Shown here piece after piece: positions 1 through 10,655 of a DNA stretch of 64,000 nt. A program made the translations under genes and the position numbers. Each line of letters opens with the position of its first letter. Position 1 is the stretch's first letter. The notes beneath the pieces were generated by a model. That model worked only from the letters and a program-made list of their open reading frames with translations. It made no database searches and was not told the DNA's origin. The stretch covers positions 2,914,001 through 2,978,000 of the forward strand of contig NW_027192651.1 of assembly GCF_949987515.2 (NCBI RefSeq), given 5' to 3'. This DNA comes from Delphinus delphis (Eukaryota > Chordata > Mammalia > Artiodactyla > Delphinidae).

Positions 1-1177
1 ACCACTCGGGAGAAGTGTATGGTGTTTCCTGAAACATCTAAAAAACAAAGCAACAGAGCATAGGGCACTTCCACTTATGGTCCTATAGCTTAGGGAAATT
101 AAAATCAAAAAGACACAGCCACCCCAAAGTTTGGGACGCCTCCGTTTACAAGAACCTCGTTTACTGTACAAGTTCAATATCACAAAAGTGAAAAATGGAT
201 AAAGAACTTGTGGTACTTACGTACAATGCAGTATCACTCAGCAATGAAATCTATGTCATCAGGCCCGTAGCAGCATAATGAGTGGATTCAGGTACGATGA
301 TTCTAACTGAAATAAGTCACACAGAAAAAGAAACATCATAAGATATCACTAATACACGGAATGTAAACTTGGCTACACAGGAACTGCATTCCAAAACAGA
401 ACAGGGTCTCAAATTTAGAAAACCAACTTATGCTTGCTTAAGGGGAAAGGTGAGTTGGGGTGCTGCATAAAACCAGAGATTGAAATGAGCACAGATAAAG
501 TTCCTTAAGCCAAATATGGAATAGACAAGAGCTACTCCTTGCTCAACGAAATGGACTCAACACCGCATATTAAACGCCTAAGAATGTACCTGACTAGTAA
601 GTATCTTACAACCTATGGATTGCTATGTCTCCGAAAGAGAATCAAGCATGTGTACAGGGGCATAAACGCAGCAGTGATAGGATTGGAGAGGTTCGGTGAG
701 CAAATGAAGACCCTTTGAAGTCATATTGCATGGTACCCATTCCATGGGTTTCAAATACCAAGGTTTAAGGTATTCTTCCTTCAGCTAAAACATGCATGTG
801 GAACCCAAGTATGATCAACCATGTGAACGGGAGACGTGTTCAAATATGTCTCAGTTTTCCTCCCCTGGTACTCGGGTACAACATTCCAGACGCTTTACTA
901 ACACTCTCCCGACTTGGAGAGTCAGTCCCTTTAACCTCCTGTTTGGCCCAGTTTGCAATTTCTGTGGAAGATGAACAGGAATAGCGAGAACCAATGAGAG
1001 ACTAGCTGGAGGTGTCTGGACGGACAAATTTAACTCTCATTTCCCACCAGGAAGAGGAAATAACCAAAGGTTCAGCATGCCGTGCCGGAACCAGATTAGG
1101 GCCTGAAGCCATCCTGCGGTGTTGCGGCCAGGTCACAAGAAAGCGAGTTGAAGAAAGGAGCTCAGGGGCACTGTAAT
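1..1177. repeat. Satellite unit 0 (partial, 3' 1,177 bp)
   Basis: Entered at ACCACTCGGG, inside the L1 part. Alpha class (GTACTTACGTACAATGCAG). Contains 1-bp losses in CACAAAAGTG (about 184) and CCCAAGTATG (about 806). Confidence 0.95.
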
Positions 1178-1347
1178 TCACAAACCTGCAGAGTTATAAA
1201 TGACAGCTATCGTCCAAAAATAGACTGAAGTAAGGCTGCCAAGAGGACTTGAAAGCGGGGCAGAATTGCAGGAAACCGATTTCAGGAGGTAGACTGGAAT
1301 TGCATTGAAAGCATAGGAAAAGAGGCAGAACGTCCACAATGATGCAC

Positions 1348-1419
1348 TTGGCCAAAAAGGGCGTATGCGTTTTTTCCTGAATATATTCAGGAAAAAACGC
1401 ATACGCCCTTTTTGGCCAA
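1348..1419. repeat. 72-bp perfect palindrome, consensus form (unit 1)
   Basis: The left arm 1348-1383 starts TTGGCCAAAAAGGGCG and ends CCTGAATA; the right arm 1384-1419 is its exact reverse complement, with no spacer. The stem holds GCGTATGCG-type and T6/A6 tracts, so both strands carry TTTTTT. The right arm and its downstream flank align with L1 ORF2, while the left arm looks like an inverted copy inserted before it. The exact consensus form is found in 24 of 40 units; the others are described unit by unit. Confidence 0.97.
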
Positions 1420-2226
1420 CCAAGCAAGCTTGCAAAGGAAATCTGCACTACAATGAAGTCTCACTTCCCCCCGGTCAAAAGGGCCATCTGAAAAAAGTGT
1501 AAAATCCAGAAAGGCAGGACAGGCCATGGAGAACTGGGAGCCTTGTTATGCTGATGGGCGGGATGTAAATTGCCAACAACCACTCGGGAGAAGTGTATGG
1601 TGTTTCCTGAAACATCTAAAAAACAAAGCAACAGAACCTAGGGCACTTCCACTTATGGTCCTATAGCTTAGGGAAATTAAAATCAAAAAGACACAGCCAC
1701 CCCAAAGTTTGGGACGCCTCCGTTTACAAGAACCTCGTTTACCGTACAAGTTCAATATCACAGAAAGTGAAAAATGGATAAAGAACTTGTGGTACTTACG
1801 TACAATGCAGTATCACTCAGCAATGAAATCTATGTCATCAGGCCCGTAGCAGCATAATGAGTGGATTCAGGTACGATGATTCTAACTGAAATAAGTCACA
1901 CAGAAAAAGAAACATCATAAGATATCACTAATACACGGAATGTAAACTTGGCTACACAGGAACTGCATTCCAAAACAGAACAGGGTCTCAAATTTAGAAC
2001 ACCAACTTATGCTTGCTTAAGGGGAAAGGTGAGTTGGGGTGCTGCATAAAACCAGAGATTGAAATGAGCACAGATAAAGTTCCTTAAGCCAAATATGGAA
2101 TAGACAAGAGCTACTCCTTGCTCAACGAAATGGACTCAACACCCCATATTAAACGCCTAAGAATGTACCTGACTAGTAAGTATCTTAAAACCTATGGATT
2201 GCTATGTCTCCAAAAGAGAATCAAGC
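1384..2226 (+). mobile_element. L1 (LINE-1) 3'-end remnant, reference copy; present in every unit at about +206 to +1050
   Basis: Read on the + strand, this segment is collinear with the 3' end of mammalian L1, compared with L1 from memory. Cues in order: GGCCAACCAAGCA after the palindrome; a stretch with CTACAATGAAGTCTCAC and CCGGTC; AAAAGGGCCATCTG; GGGATGTAAATTGCC; GTATGGTGTTTCCT followed by AAACATCTAAA; AAAAATGGATAAAGAA; TCACTCAGCAATGAAAT; AAATAAGTCACACAGAAAAAG; CATAAGATATCAC; then ACCAACTTATGCTTGCTTAAG and GGGAAAGGTG. The first part is the ORF2 C-terminal coding region and the later part the 3' UTR. One TAG and many substitutions make it non-functional in nearly all units. The 3' limit is uncertain, because similarity fades after about 2050 and is weak to about 2226. 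No poly-A tail or target-site duplication is visible, as expected for an old element trapped in a satellite. Confidence 0.8.
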
Positions 2227-2927
2227 GTGTGTACAGGGGCATAAACGCAGCAGTGATAGGATTGGAGAGGTTCGGTGAGCAAATGAAGACCCTTTGAAGT
2301 CATATTGCATGGTACCCATTCCACGGGTTTCAACTACCCAGGTTTAAGGTATTCTTCCTTCAGCTAAAACATGCATGTGGAACCTAGAGTATGATCAACC
2401 ATGTGATCGGGAGACGTGTTCAAATATGTGTCAGTTTTCATACCCTGGTACTCGGGTGCAACATTCCAGACGCTTTACTAACACTCTCCCCACTTGGAGA
2501 GTCAGTCCCTTTAACCTCCTGTTTGGCCCAGTTTGCAATTTTTGTGGAAGATGAACAGGAATAGCGAGAACCAATGAGAGACTAGCTGGAGGTGTCTGGA
2601 TGGGCAAATTTAACTCTCATTTCCCACCAGGAAGAGGAATTAACCAAAGACTCAGCGTGCCTTGCCAGAACCAGATTAGGGCCTGAAGACATCCTGCGGT
2701 GTTGCGGCCAGGTCACAAGAAAGCGAGTTGAAGAAAGGAGCTCAGGAGCACTGTAATTCACAAACCTGCAGAGTTATAAATGACAGCTATCGTCCAAAAA
2801 TATACTGAAGTAAGGCTGCCAAGAGGACTTGAAAGCAGGGCAGAATTGCAGGAAACCGATTTCAGGAGGTAGACTGGAATTGCATTGAAAGCATAGGAAA
2901 AGAGGCAGAACGTCCACAATGATGCAC
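2227..2927. repeat. Unassigned part of the monomer (reference copy)
   Basis: This roughly 700-bp stretch, present at the same offset in every unit, lies between the fading L1 3' end and the next palindrome. I recognise no gene, RNA gene or transposon in it. Its last 40 bp (AGGCAGAACGTCC before the palindrome) weakly resemble the L1 ORF2 sequence that should lie just upstream of the right palindrome arm, so part of it may be diverged L1 too. Short open frames on both strands are discussed under rejected items. It contains TTATAAATGA near 2775, a TATA-like word with no other promoter signal. Confidence 0.6.
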
Positions 2928-4337
2928 TTGGCCAAAAAGTGCGTATGCGTTTTTTCCTGAATATATTCAGGAAAAAACGCATACGCCCTTTTTGGCCAAC
3001 AAAGCAAGCTTGCAAAGGAAATCTACACTACAATGAAGTCTCACTTCCCCCCGGTCAAAAGGGCCATCTGAAAAAAGTGTAAAATCCAGAAAGGCAGGAC
3101 AGGCCATGGAGAACTGGGAGCCTTGTTATGCTGATGGGCGGGATGTAAATTGCCAACAACCACTCGGGAGAAGTGTATGGTGTTTCCTGAAACATCTAAA
3201 ATACAAAGCAACAGAGCCTAGGGCACTTCCACTTATGGTCCTATAGCTTAGGGAATTTAAAATCAAAAAGACACAGCCACCCCAAAGTTTGGAACGGCTC
3301 TGTTTACAAGAACCTCGTTTACAGTACAAGTTCAACATCGCAGAAATTGAAAAATGGATAAAGAAGTTGTGGTATTTACTTACAAAGCAATATCACTCAG
3401 CAAAGAAATCTGTGTCATCAGGCCCTTAGCAGCACAATGAGTGGATTCAGGTACGATGATTCTAACTGAAATAAGTCACACAGAAAAAGAAACATCATAA
3501 GGTATCAGTAATACACGGAATGTAAACTTGGCTACACAGGAACTGAATTACAGAACAGAACAGGGTCTCAAATTTAGAAAACCAACTTATGCTTGCTTAA
3601 GGGGAAAGGTGAGTTGGGGTGCTGCATAAAACCAGAGATTGAAATGAGCACAGATAAAGTTCCTTAAGCCAAATATGGAATAGACAAGAGCTACTCCTTG
3701 CTCAACGAAATGGACTCAACACCGCATATTAAACGCCTAAGAATGTACCTGACTAGTAAGTATCTTAAAACCTATGGATTGCTATGTCTCCGAAGGAGAA
3801 TCAAGCATCTGTACAGGGGCATAAACGCAGCAGTGATAGGATTGGAGAGGTTCGGTGAGCAAATGAAGGCCCTTTGAAGTCATATTGCATGGTACCCATT
3901 ACACGGGTTTCAACTACCCAGGTTTTAGGTATTCTTCCTTCAGCTAAAACATGCATGTGGAACCTAGAGTATGATCAACCATGTGATAGGGAGACGTGTT
4001 CAAATATGTCTCAGTTTTCCTCCCCTGGTACTCGGGTGCAACATTCCAGACGCTTTACTAACACTATCCCCACTTGGAGAGTCAGCGCCTTAAACCTCCT
4101 GTTTGGCACAGTTTGCAATTTCTGCGGAAGATGAACAGGAATAGCGAGAACCAATGAGAGGCTAGCTGGAGGTGTCTGGATGGGCAAATTTAACTCTCAT
4201 TTCCCACCAGGAAGAGGAAATAACCAAAGGCTCAGCGTGCCGTACCGGAACCAGATTAGGGCCTGAAGCCATCCTGCGGTGTTGCGGCCAGCTCACAAGA
4301 AAGCGAGTTGAAGAAAGGAGCTCAGGGGCACTGTAAT
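2758..4337. repeat. Satellite unit 2, 1,580 bp
   Basis: Palindrome 2928-2999 with a left-arm mismatch. Beta class (GTATTTACTTACAAAGCAA). Carries GAAAGCAGGG, ATACAAAGC and CAAAGAAATC like unit 30; switches to a unit 3-5 type sequence after 3795. Confidence 0.95.
2928..2999. repeat. Palindrome, unit 2, one left-arm mismatch
   Basis: Palindrome position 13 is T instead of G (window 2940); the right arm is consensus. The same left-arm change is in unit 30 (47160). The mirror-image change is in the right arm of units 16, 25, 29 and 35. Confidence 0.95.
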
Positions 4338-5916
4338 TCACAAACCTGCAGAGTTATAAATGACAGCTATCGTCCAAAAATATACTGAAGTAAGCCTGCC
4401 AAGAGGACTTGAAAGCGGAGCAGAATTGCAGGAACCCGATTTCAGGAGGTAGACTGGAATTGCATTGAAAGCATAGGAAAAGAGGCAGAACGTCCACAAT
4501 GATGCACTTGGCCAAAAAGGGCGTATGCGTTTTTTCCTGAATATATTCAGGAACAAACGCATACGCCCTTTTTGGCCAACCAAGCAAGCTTGCAAAGGAA
4601 ATCTGCACTACAATGAAGTCTCACTTCCCCCCGGTCAAAAGGGCCATCTGAAAAAAGTGTAAAATCCAGAAAGGCAGGACAGGCCATGGAGAACTGGGAG
4701 CCTTGTTATGCTGATGGGCGGGATGTAAATTGCCAACAACCACTCGGGAGAAGTGTATGGTGTTTCCTGAAACATCTAAAAAACAAAGCAACAGAGCCTA
4801 GGGCACTTCCACTTATGGTCCTATAGCTTAGGGAAATTAAAATCAAAAAGACACAGCCACCCCAAAGTTTGGAACGGCCCTGTTTACAAGAACCTCATTT
4901 ACAGTACAAGTTCAACATCGCAGAAAGTGAAAAATGGATAAAGAAGTTGTGGTATTTACTTACAAAGCAATATCACTCAGCAATGAAATCTGTGTCATCA
5001 GGCCCTTAGCAGCACAATGAGTGGATTCAGGTATGATGATTCTAACTGAAATAAGTCACACAGAAAAAGAAACATCATAAGATATCAGTAATACACGGAA
5101 TGGAACTTGGCTACACAGGAACTGAATTACAGAACAGAACAGGGTCTCAAATTTAGAAAACCAACTTATGCTTGCTTAAGGGGAAAGGTGAGTTGGGGTG
5201 CTGCATAAAACCAGAGATTGAAATGAGCACAGATAAAGTTCCTTAAGCCAAATATGGAATAGACAAGTGCTACTCCTTGCTCAACGAAATGGACTCAACA
5301 CCGCATATTAAACGCCTAAGAATGTACCTGACTAGTAAGTATCTTAAAACCTATAGATTGCTATGTCTCCGAAGGAGAATCAAGCATCTGTACAGGGGCA
5401 TAAACGCAGCAGTGATAGGATTGGAGAGGTTCGGTGAGCAAATGAAGGCCCTTTGAAGTCATATTGCATGGTACCCATTACACGGGTTTCAACTACCCAG
5501 GTTTTAGGTATTCTTCCTTCAGCTAAAACATGCATGTGGAACCTAGAGTATGATCAACCATGTGATCGGGAGACGTGTTCAAATATGTCTCAGTTTTCCT
5601 CCCCTGGTACTCGGGTGCAACATTCCAGACGCTTTACTAACACTCTCCCCACTTGGAGAGTCAGCGCCTTAAACCTCCTGTTTGGCACAGTTTGCAATTT
5701 CTGCAGAAGATGAACAGGAATAGCGAGAACCAATGAGAGGCTAGCTGGAGGTGTCTGGATGGGCAAATTTAACTCTCATTTCCCACCAGGAAGAGGAAAT
5801 AACCAAAGGCTCAGCGTGCCGTACCGGAACCAGATTAGGGCCTGAAGCCATCCTGCGGTGTTGCGGCCAGCTCAAAAGAAAGCGAGTTGAAGAAAGGAGC
5901 TCAGGGGCACTGTAAT
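4338..5916. repeat. Satellite unit 3, 1,579 bp
   Basis: Palindrome 4508-4579 with A to C at 4554. Beta class. First of the unit 3-5 subfamily marked by AAGCCTGCC, GCGGAGCAG and GGAACCCGAT. One base lost in TGGAACTTGG (about 5101). Confidence 0.95.
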
Positions 5917-7496
5917 TCACAAACCTGCAGAGTTATAAATGACAGCTATCGTCCAAAAATATACTGAAGTAAGCCTGCCAAGAGGACTTGAAAGCGGAGC
6001 AGAATTGCAGGAACCCGATTTCAGGAGGTAGACTGGAATTGCATTGAAAGCATAGGAAAAGAGGCAGAACGTCCACAATGATGCACTTGGCCAAAAAGGG
6101 CGTATGCGTTTTTTCCTGAATATATTCAGGAAAAAACGCATACGCCCTTTTTGGCCAACCAAGCAAGCTTGCAAAGGAAATCTGCACTACAATGAAGTCT
6201 CACTTCCCCCCGGTCAAAAGGGCCATCTGAAAAAAGTGTAAAATCCAGAAAGGCAGGACAGGCCATGGAGAACTGGGAGCCTTGTTATGCTGATGGGCGG
6301 GATGTAAATTGCCAACAACCACTCGGGAGAAGTGTATGGTGTTTCCTGAAACATCTAAAAAACAAAGCAACAGAGCCTAGGGCACTTCCACTTACGGACC
6401 TATAGCTTAGGGAAATTAAAATCAAAAAGACACAGCCACCCCAAAGTTTGGGACGCCTCTGTTTACAAAAACCTCATTTACAGTACAAGTTCAACATCGC
6501 AGAAATTGAAAAATGGATAAAGAAGTTGTGGTATTCACTTACAAAGCAATATCACTCAGCAATGAAATCTATGTCATCAGGCCCTTAGCAGCACAATGAG
6601 TGGTTTCAGGTATGATGATTCTAACTGAAATAAGTCACACAGAAAAAGAAACATCATAAGATATCAGTAATACACGGAATGGAAACTTGGCTACACAGGA
6701 ACTGAATTACAGAACAGAACAGGGTCTCAAATTTAGAAAACCAACTTATGCTTGCTTAAGGGTAAAGGTGAGTTGGGGTGCTGCATAAAACCAGAGATTG
6801 AAATGAGCACAGATAAAGTTCCTTAAGCCAAATATGGAATAGACAAGTGCTACTCCTTGCTCAACGAAATGGACTCAACACCGCATATTAAACGCCTAAG
6901 AATGTACCTGACTAGTAAGTATCTTAAAACCTATGGATTGCTATGTCTCCGAAGGAGAATCAAGCATCTGTACAGGGGCATAAACGCAGCAGTGATAGGA
7001 TTGGAGAGGTTCGGTGAGCAAATGAAGGCCCTTTGAAGTCATATTGCATGGTACCCATTACACGGGTTTCAACTACCCAGGTTTTAGGTATTCTTCCTTC
7101 AGCTAAAACATGCATGTGGAACCTAGAGTATGATCAACCATGTGATCGGGAGACGTGTTCAAATATGTCTCAGTTTTCCTCCCCTGGTACTCGGGTGCAA
7201 CATTCCAGACGCTTTACTAACACTCTCCCCACTTGGAGAGTCAGCGCCTTAAACCTCCTGTTTGGCACAGTTTGCAATTTCTGCGGAAGATGAACAGGAA
7301 TAGCGAGAACCAATGAGAGGCTAGCTGGAGGTGTCTGGATGGGCAAATTTAACTCTCATTTCCCACCAGGAAGAGGAAATAACCAAAGGCTCAGCGTGCC
7401 GTACCGGAACCAGATTAGGGCCTGAAGCCATCCTGCGGTGTTGCGGCCAGCTCAAAAGAAAGCGAGTTGAAGAAAGGAGCTCAGGGGCACTGTAAT
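5917..7496. repeat. Satellite unit 4, 1,580 bp
   Basis: Palindrome 6087-6158, perfect. Unit 3-5 subfamily, beta class with GTATTCACTT. The rare tract CTTACGGACC (6391) plus ACAAAAACCTCAT (6467) recurs in unit 40. Confidence 0.95.
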
Positions 7497-9074
7497 TCAC
7501 AAACCTGCAGAGTTATAAATGACAGCTATCGTCCAAAAATATACTGAAGTAAGCCTGCCAAGAGGACTTGAAAGCGGAGCAGAATTGCAGGAACCCGATT
7601 TCAGGAGGTAGACTGGAATTGCACTGAAAGCATAGGAAAAGAGGCAGAACGTCCACAATGATGCACTTGGCCAAAAAGGGCGTATGCGTTTTTTCCTGAA
7701 TATATTCAGGAACAAACCCATACGCCCTTTTTGGCCAACCAAGCAAGCTTGCAAAGGAAATCTGCACTACAATGAAGTCTCACTTCCCCCCGGTCAAAAG
7801 GGCCATCTGAAAAAAGTGTAAAATCCAGAAAGGCAGGACAGGCCATGGAGAACTGGGAGCCTTGTTATGCTGATGGGCGGGATGTAAATTGCCAACAACC
7901 ACTCGGGAGAAGTGTATGGTGTTTCCTGAAACATCTAAAAAACAAAGCAACAGAGCCTAGGGCACTTCCACTTATGGTCCTATAGTTTAGGGAAATTAAA
8001 ATCAAAAAGACACAGCCACCCCAAAGTTTGGAACGGCTCTGTTTACAAGAACCTCATTTACAGTACAAGTTCAACATCGCAGAAAGTGAAAAATGGATAA
8101 AGAAGTTGTGGTATTTACTTACAAAGCAATATCACTCAGCAATGAAATCTGTGTCATCAGGCCCTTAGCAGCACAATGAGTGGATTCAGGTATGATGATT
8201 CTAACTGAAATAAGTCACACAGAAAAAGAAACATCATAAGATATCAGTAATACACGGAATGGAACTTGGCTACACAGGAACTGAATTACAGAACAGAACA
8301 GGGTCTCAAATTTAGAAAACCAACTTATGCTTGCTTAAGGGGAAAGGTGAGTTGGGGTGCTGCATAAAACCAGAGATTGAAATGAGCACAGATAAAGTTC
8401 CTTAAGCCAAATATGGAATAGACAAGAGCTACTCCTTGCTCAACGAAATGGACTCAACACCCCATATTAAACGCCTAAGAATGTACCTGACTAGTAAGTA
8501 TCTTAAAACCTATGGATTGCTATGTCTCCGAAAGAGAATCAAGCATGTGTACAGGGGCATAAACGCAGCAGTGATAGGATTGGAGAGGTTCGTGAGCAAA
8601 TGAAGACCCTTTGAAGTCATATTGCATGGTACCCATTCCACAGGTTTCAACTACCCAGGTTTAAGGTATTCTTCCTTCATCTAAAACATGCATGTGGAAC
8701 CTAGAGTATGATCAACCATGTGATCGGGAGACGTGTTCAAATATGTCTCAGTTTTCCTCCCCTGGTACTCGGGTGCAACATTCCAGACGCTTTACTAACA
8801 CTCTCCCCACTTGGAGAGTCAGCGCCTTAAACCTCCTGTTTGGCACAGTTTGCAATTTCTGTGGAAGATGAACAGGAACAGCGAGAACCAATGAAAGACT
8901 AGCTGGAGGTGTCTGGATGGGCAAATTTAACTCTCATTTCCCACCAGGAAGAGGAATTAACCAAAGGCTCAGCGTGCCATGGCGGAACCACATTAGGGCC
9001 TGAAGACATCCTGCGGTGTTGCGGCCAGCTCACAAGAAAGCGAGTTGAAGAAAGGAGCTCAGGGTCACTGTAAT
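7497..9074. repeat. Satellite unit 5, 1,578 bp
   Basis: Palindrome 7667-7738 with A to C at 7713 (as in unit 3) and G to C at 7718. Beta class. Loses one base each in TGGAACTTGG (about 8261) and TTCGTGAGC (about 8590). Confidence 0.95.
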
Positions 9075-10655
9075 TCACAAACCTGCAGAGTTATAAATGA
9101 CAGCTATCGTCCAAAAATAGACTGAAGTAAGGCTGCCAAGAGGACTTGAAAGCGGGGCAGAATTGCAGGAAACCGATTTCAGGAGGTAGACAGGAATTGC
9201 ATTTCAAGCATAGGAAAAGAGGCAGAACGTCCACAGTGATGCACTTGGCCAAAAAGGGCATATGCATTTTTTCCTGAATATATGCAGGAAAAAACGCATA
9301 CGCCCTTTTTGGCCAACCAAGCAAGCTTGCAAAGGAAATCTGCACTACAATGAAGTCTCACTTCCCCCCGGTCAAAAGGGCCATCTGAAAAAAGTGTAAA
9401 ATCCAGAAAGGCAGGACAGGCCATGGAGAACTGGGAGCCTTGTTATGCTGATGGGCGGGATGTAAATTGCCAACAGACACTCGGGGAGAAGTGTATGGTG
9501 TTTCCTGAAACATCTAAAAAACAAAGCAACAGAGCCTAGGGCACTTCCACTTATGGTCCTATAGCTTAGGGAAATTAAAATCAAAAAGACACAGCCACCC
9601 CAAAGTTTGGAACGCCTCTGTTTACAAGAACCTCGTTTACTGTACAAGTTCAATATCACAGAAAGTGAAAAATGGATAAAGAACTTGTGGTACTTACGTA
9701 CAATGCAGTATCACTCAGCAATGAAATCTATGTCATCAGGCCCGTAGCAGCATAATGAGTGGATTCAGGTACGATGATTCTAACTGAAATAAGTCACACA
9801 GAAAAAGAAACATCATAAGATATCACTAATACACGGAATGTAAACTTGGCTACACAGGAACTGAATTACAGAACAGAAAAGGGTCTCAAATTTAGAAAAC
9901 CAACTTATGCTTGCTTAAGGGGAAAGGTGAGTTGGGGTGCTGCATAAAACCAGACATTGAAATGAGCACAGATAAAGTTCCTTAAGCCAAATATGGAATA
10001 GACAAGAGCTACTCCTTGCTCAACAAAATGGACTCAACACCGCATATTAAACGCCTAAGAATGTACCTGACTAGTAAGTATCTTAAAACCTATGGATTGC
10101 TATGTCTCCAAAAGAGAATCAAGCGTGTGTACAGGGGAATAAACGCAGTAGTGATAGGATTGGAGAGGTTCGGTGAGCAAATGAAGACCCTTTGAATTCA
10201 TATTGCATGGTACCCATTCCACGGGTCTCAACTCTCCAGGTTTAAGGTATTCTTCCTTCAGCTAAAACATGCATGTGGAACCCAGAGTATGATCAACCAT
10301 GTGAACGGGAGACGTGTTCAAATATGTCTCAGTTTTCCTACCCTGGTACTCGGGTGCAACATTCCAGACGCTTTACTAACACTCTCCCGACTTGGAGAGT
10401 CAGTCCCTTTAACCTCCTGTTTGGCCCAGTTTGCAATTTCTGCGGAAGATGAACAGGAATAGCGAGAACCAATGAGAGGCTAGCTGGAGGTGTCTGGACG
10501 GGCAAATTTAACTCTCATTTCTCACCAGGAAGAGGAATTAACCAAAGGCTCAGCATGCCGGGCCGGAACCAGATTAGGGCCTGAAGCCATCCTGCGGTGT
10601 TGCGGCCAGGTCACAAGAAAGCGAGTTGAAGAAAGGAGCTCAGGGGCACTGTAAT
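9075..10655. repeat. Satellite unit 6, 1,581 bp, mosaic
   Basis: Palindrome 9245-9316 with three mismatches. Alpha class up to about 9826, then beta-like from about 9861 (CTGAATTACAG). The minus-strand frame that is open in the other 39 units has a TGA here at about 9204 (CATTTCAAGC). Confidence 0.95.
9245..9316. repeat. Palindrome, unit 6, three mismatches
   Basis: Changes from consensus are G to A at 9260, G to A at 9266 (both left arm) and T to G at 9284 near the centre of the right arm. None is compensated in the other arm. The 9260 change (position 16) recurs in unit 16 at 25052. Confidence 0.93.

Larger units (their letters stand above)
1178..2757. repeat. Satellite unit 1, 1,580 bp
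   Basis: Palindrome 1348-1419, perfect. Alpha class, with CTGCATTCCAAAACAG. GAACACCAAC (about 1998) is shared only with unit 29. Confidence 0.95.
1..3794. repeat. Segmental block, copy 1 (partner 44221-48014)
   Basis: At an offset of 44,220 bp the sequence matches 44221-48014 with four differences seen by eye: 322, 1407, 2370 and 3454. Similarity drops at 3795 (CGAAGGAGAA against CGAAAGAGAA). The left end lies outside the window. The offset equals 28 monomers. Confidence 0.9.

Noticed and set aside
792..984. Plus-strand 60-96-codon frames at the same offset in many units
   Set aside because: The frame changes with a 1-bp indel (CCCAAGTATG against CCCAGAGTATG) and with single substitutions, so it is not maintained. 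No motif or family is recognisable.
1191..1203. TATA-like word GTTATAAATGAC in each unit
   Set aside because: A single A/T-rich word without other promoter signals or a downstream gene.
1178..1448. Minus-strand 84-86-codon frames repeated in almost every unit
   Set aside because: They are two overlapping frames antisense to the L1-derived segment and running through the palindrome (hence the internally mirrored residues). They recur because the DNA is a repeat. There is no recognisable domain, and one is cut by TGA in unit 6 and altered freely elsewhere.
1546..1761. Minus-strand 61-95-codon frames at the next landmark in most units
   Set aside because: They are antisense to the L1 ORF2 remnant, vary in start and end between copies, and have no known domain.
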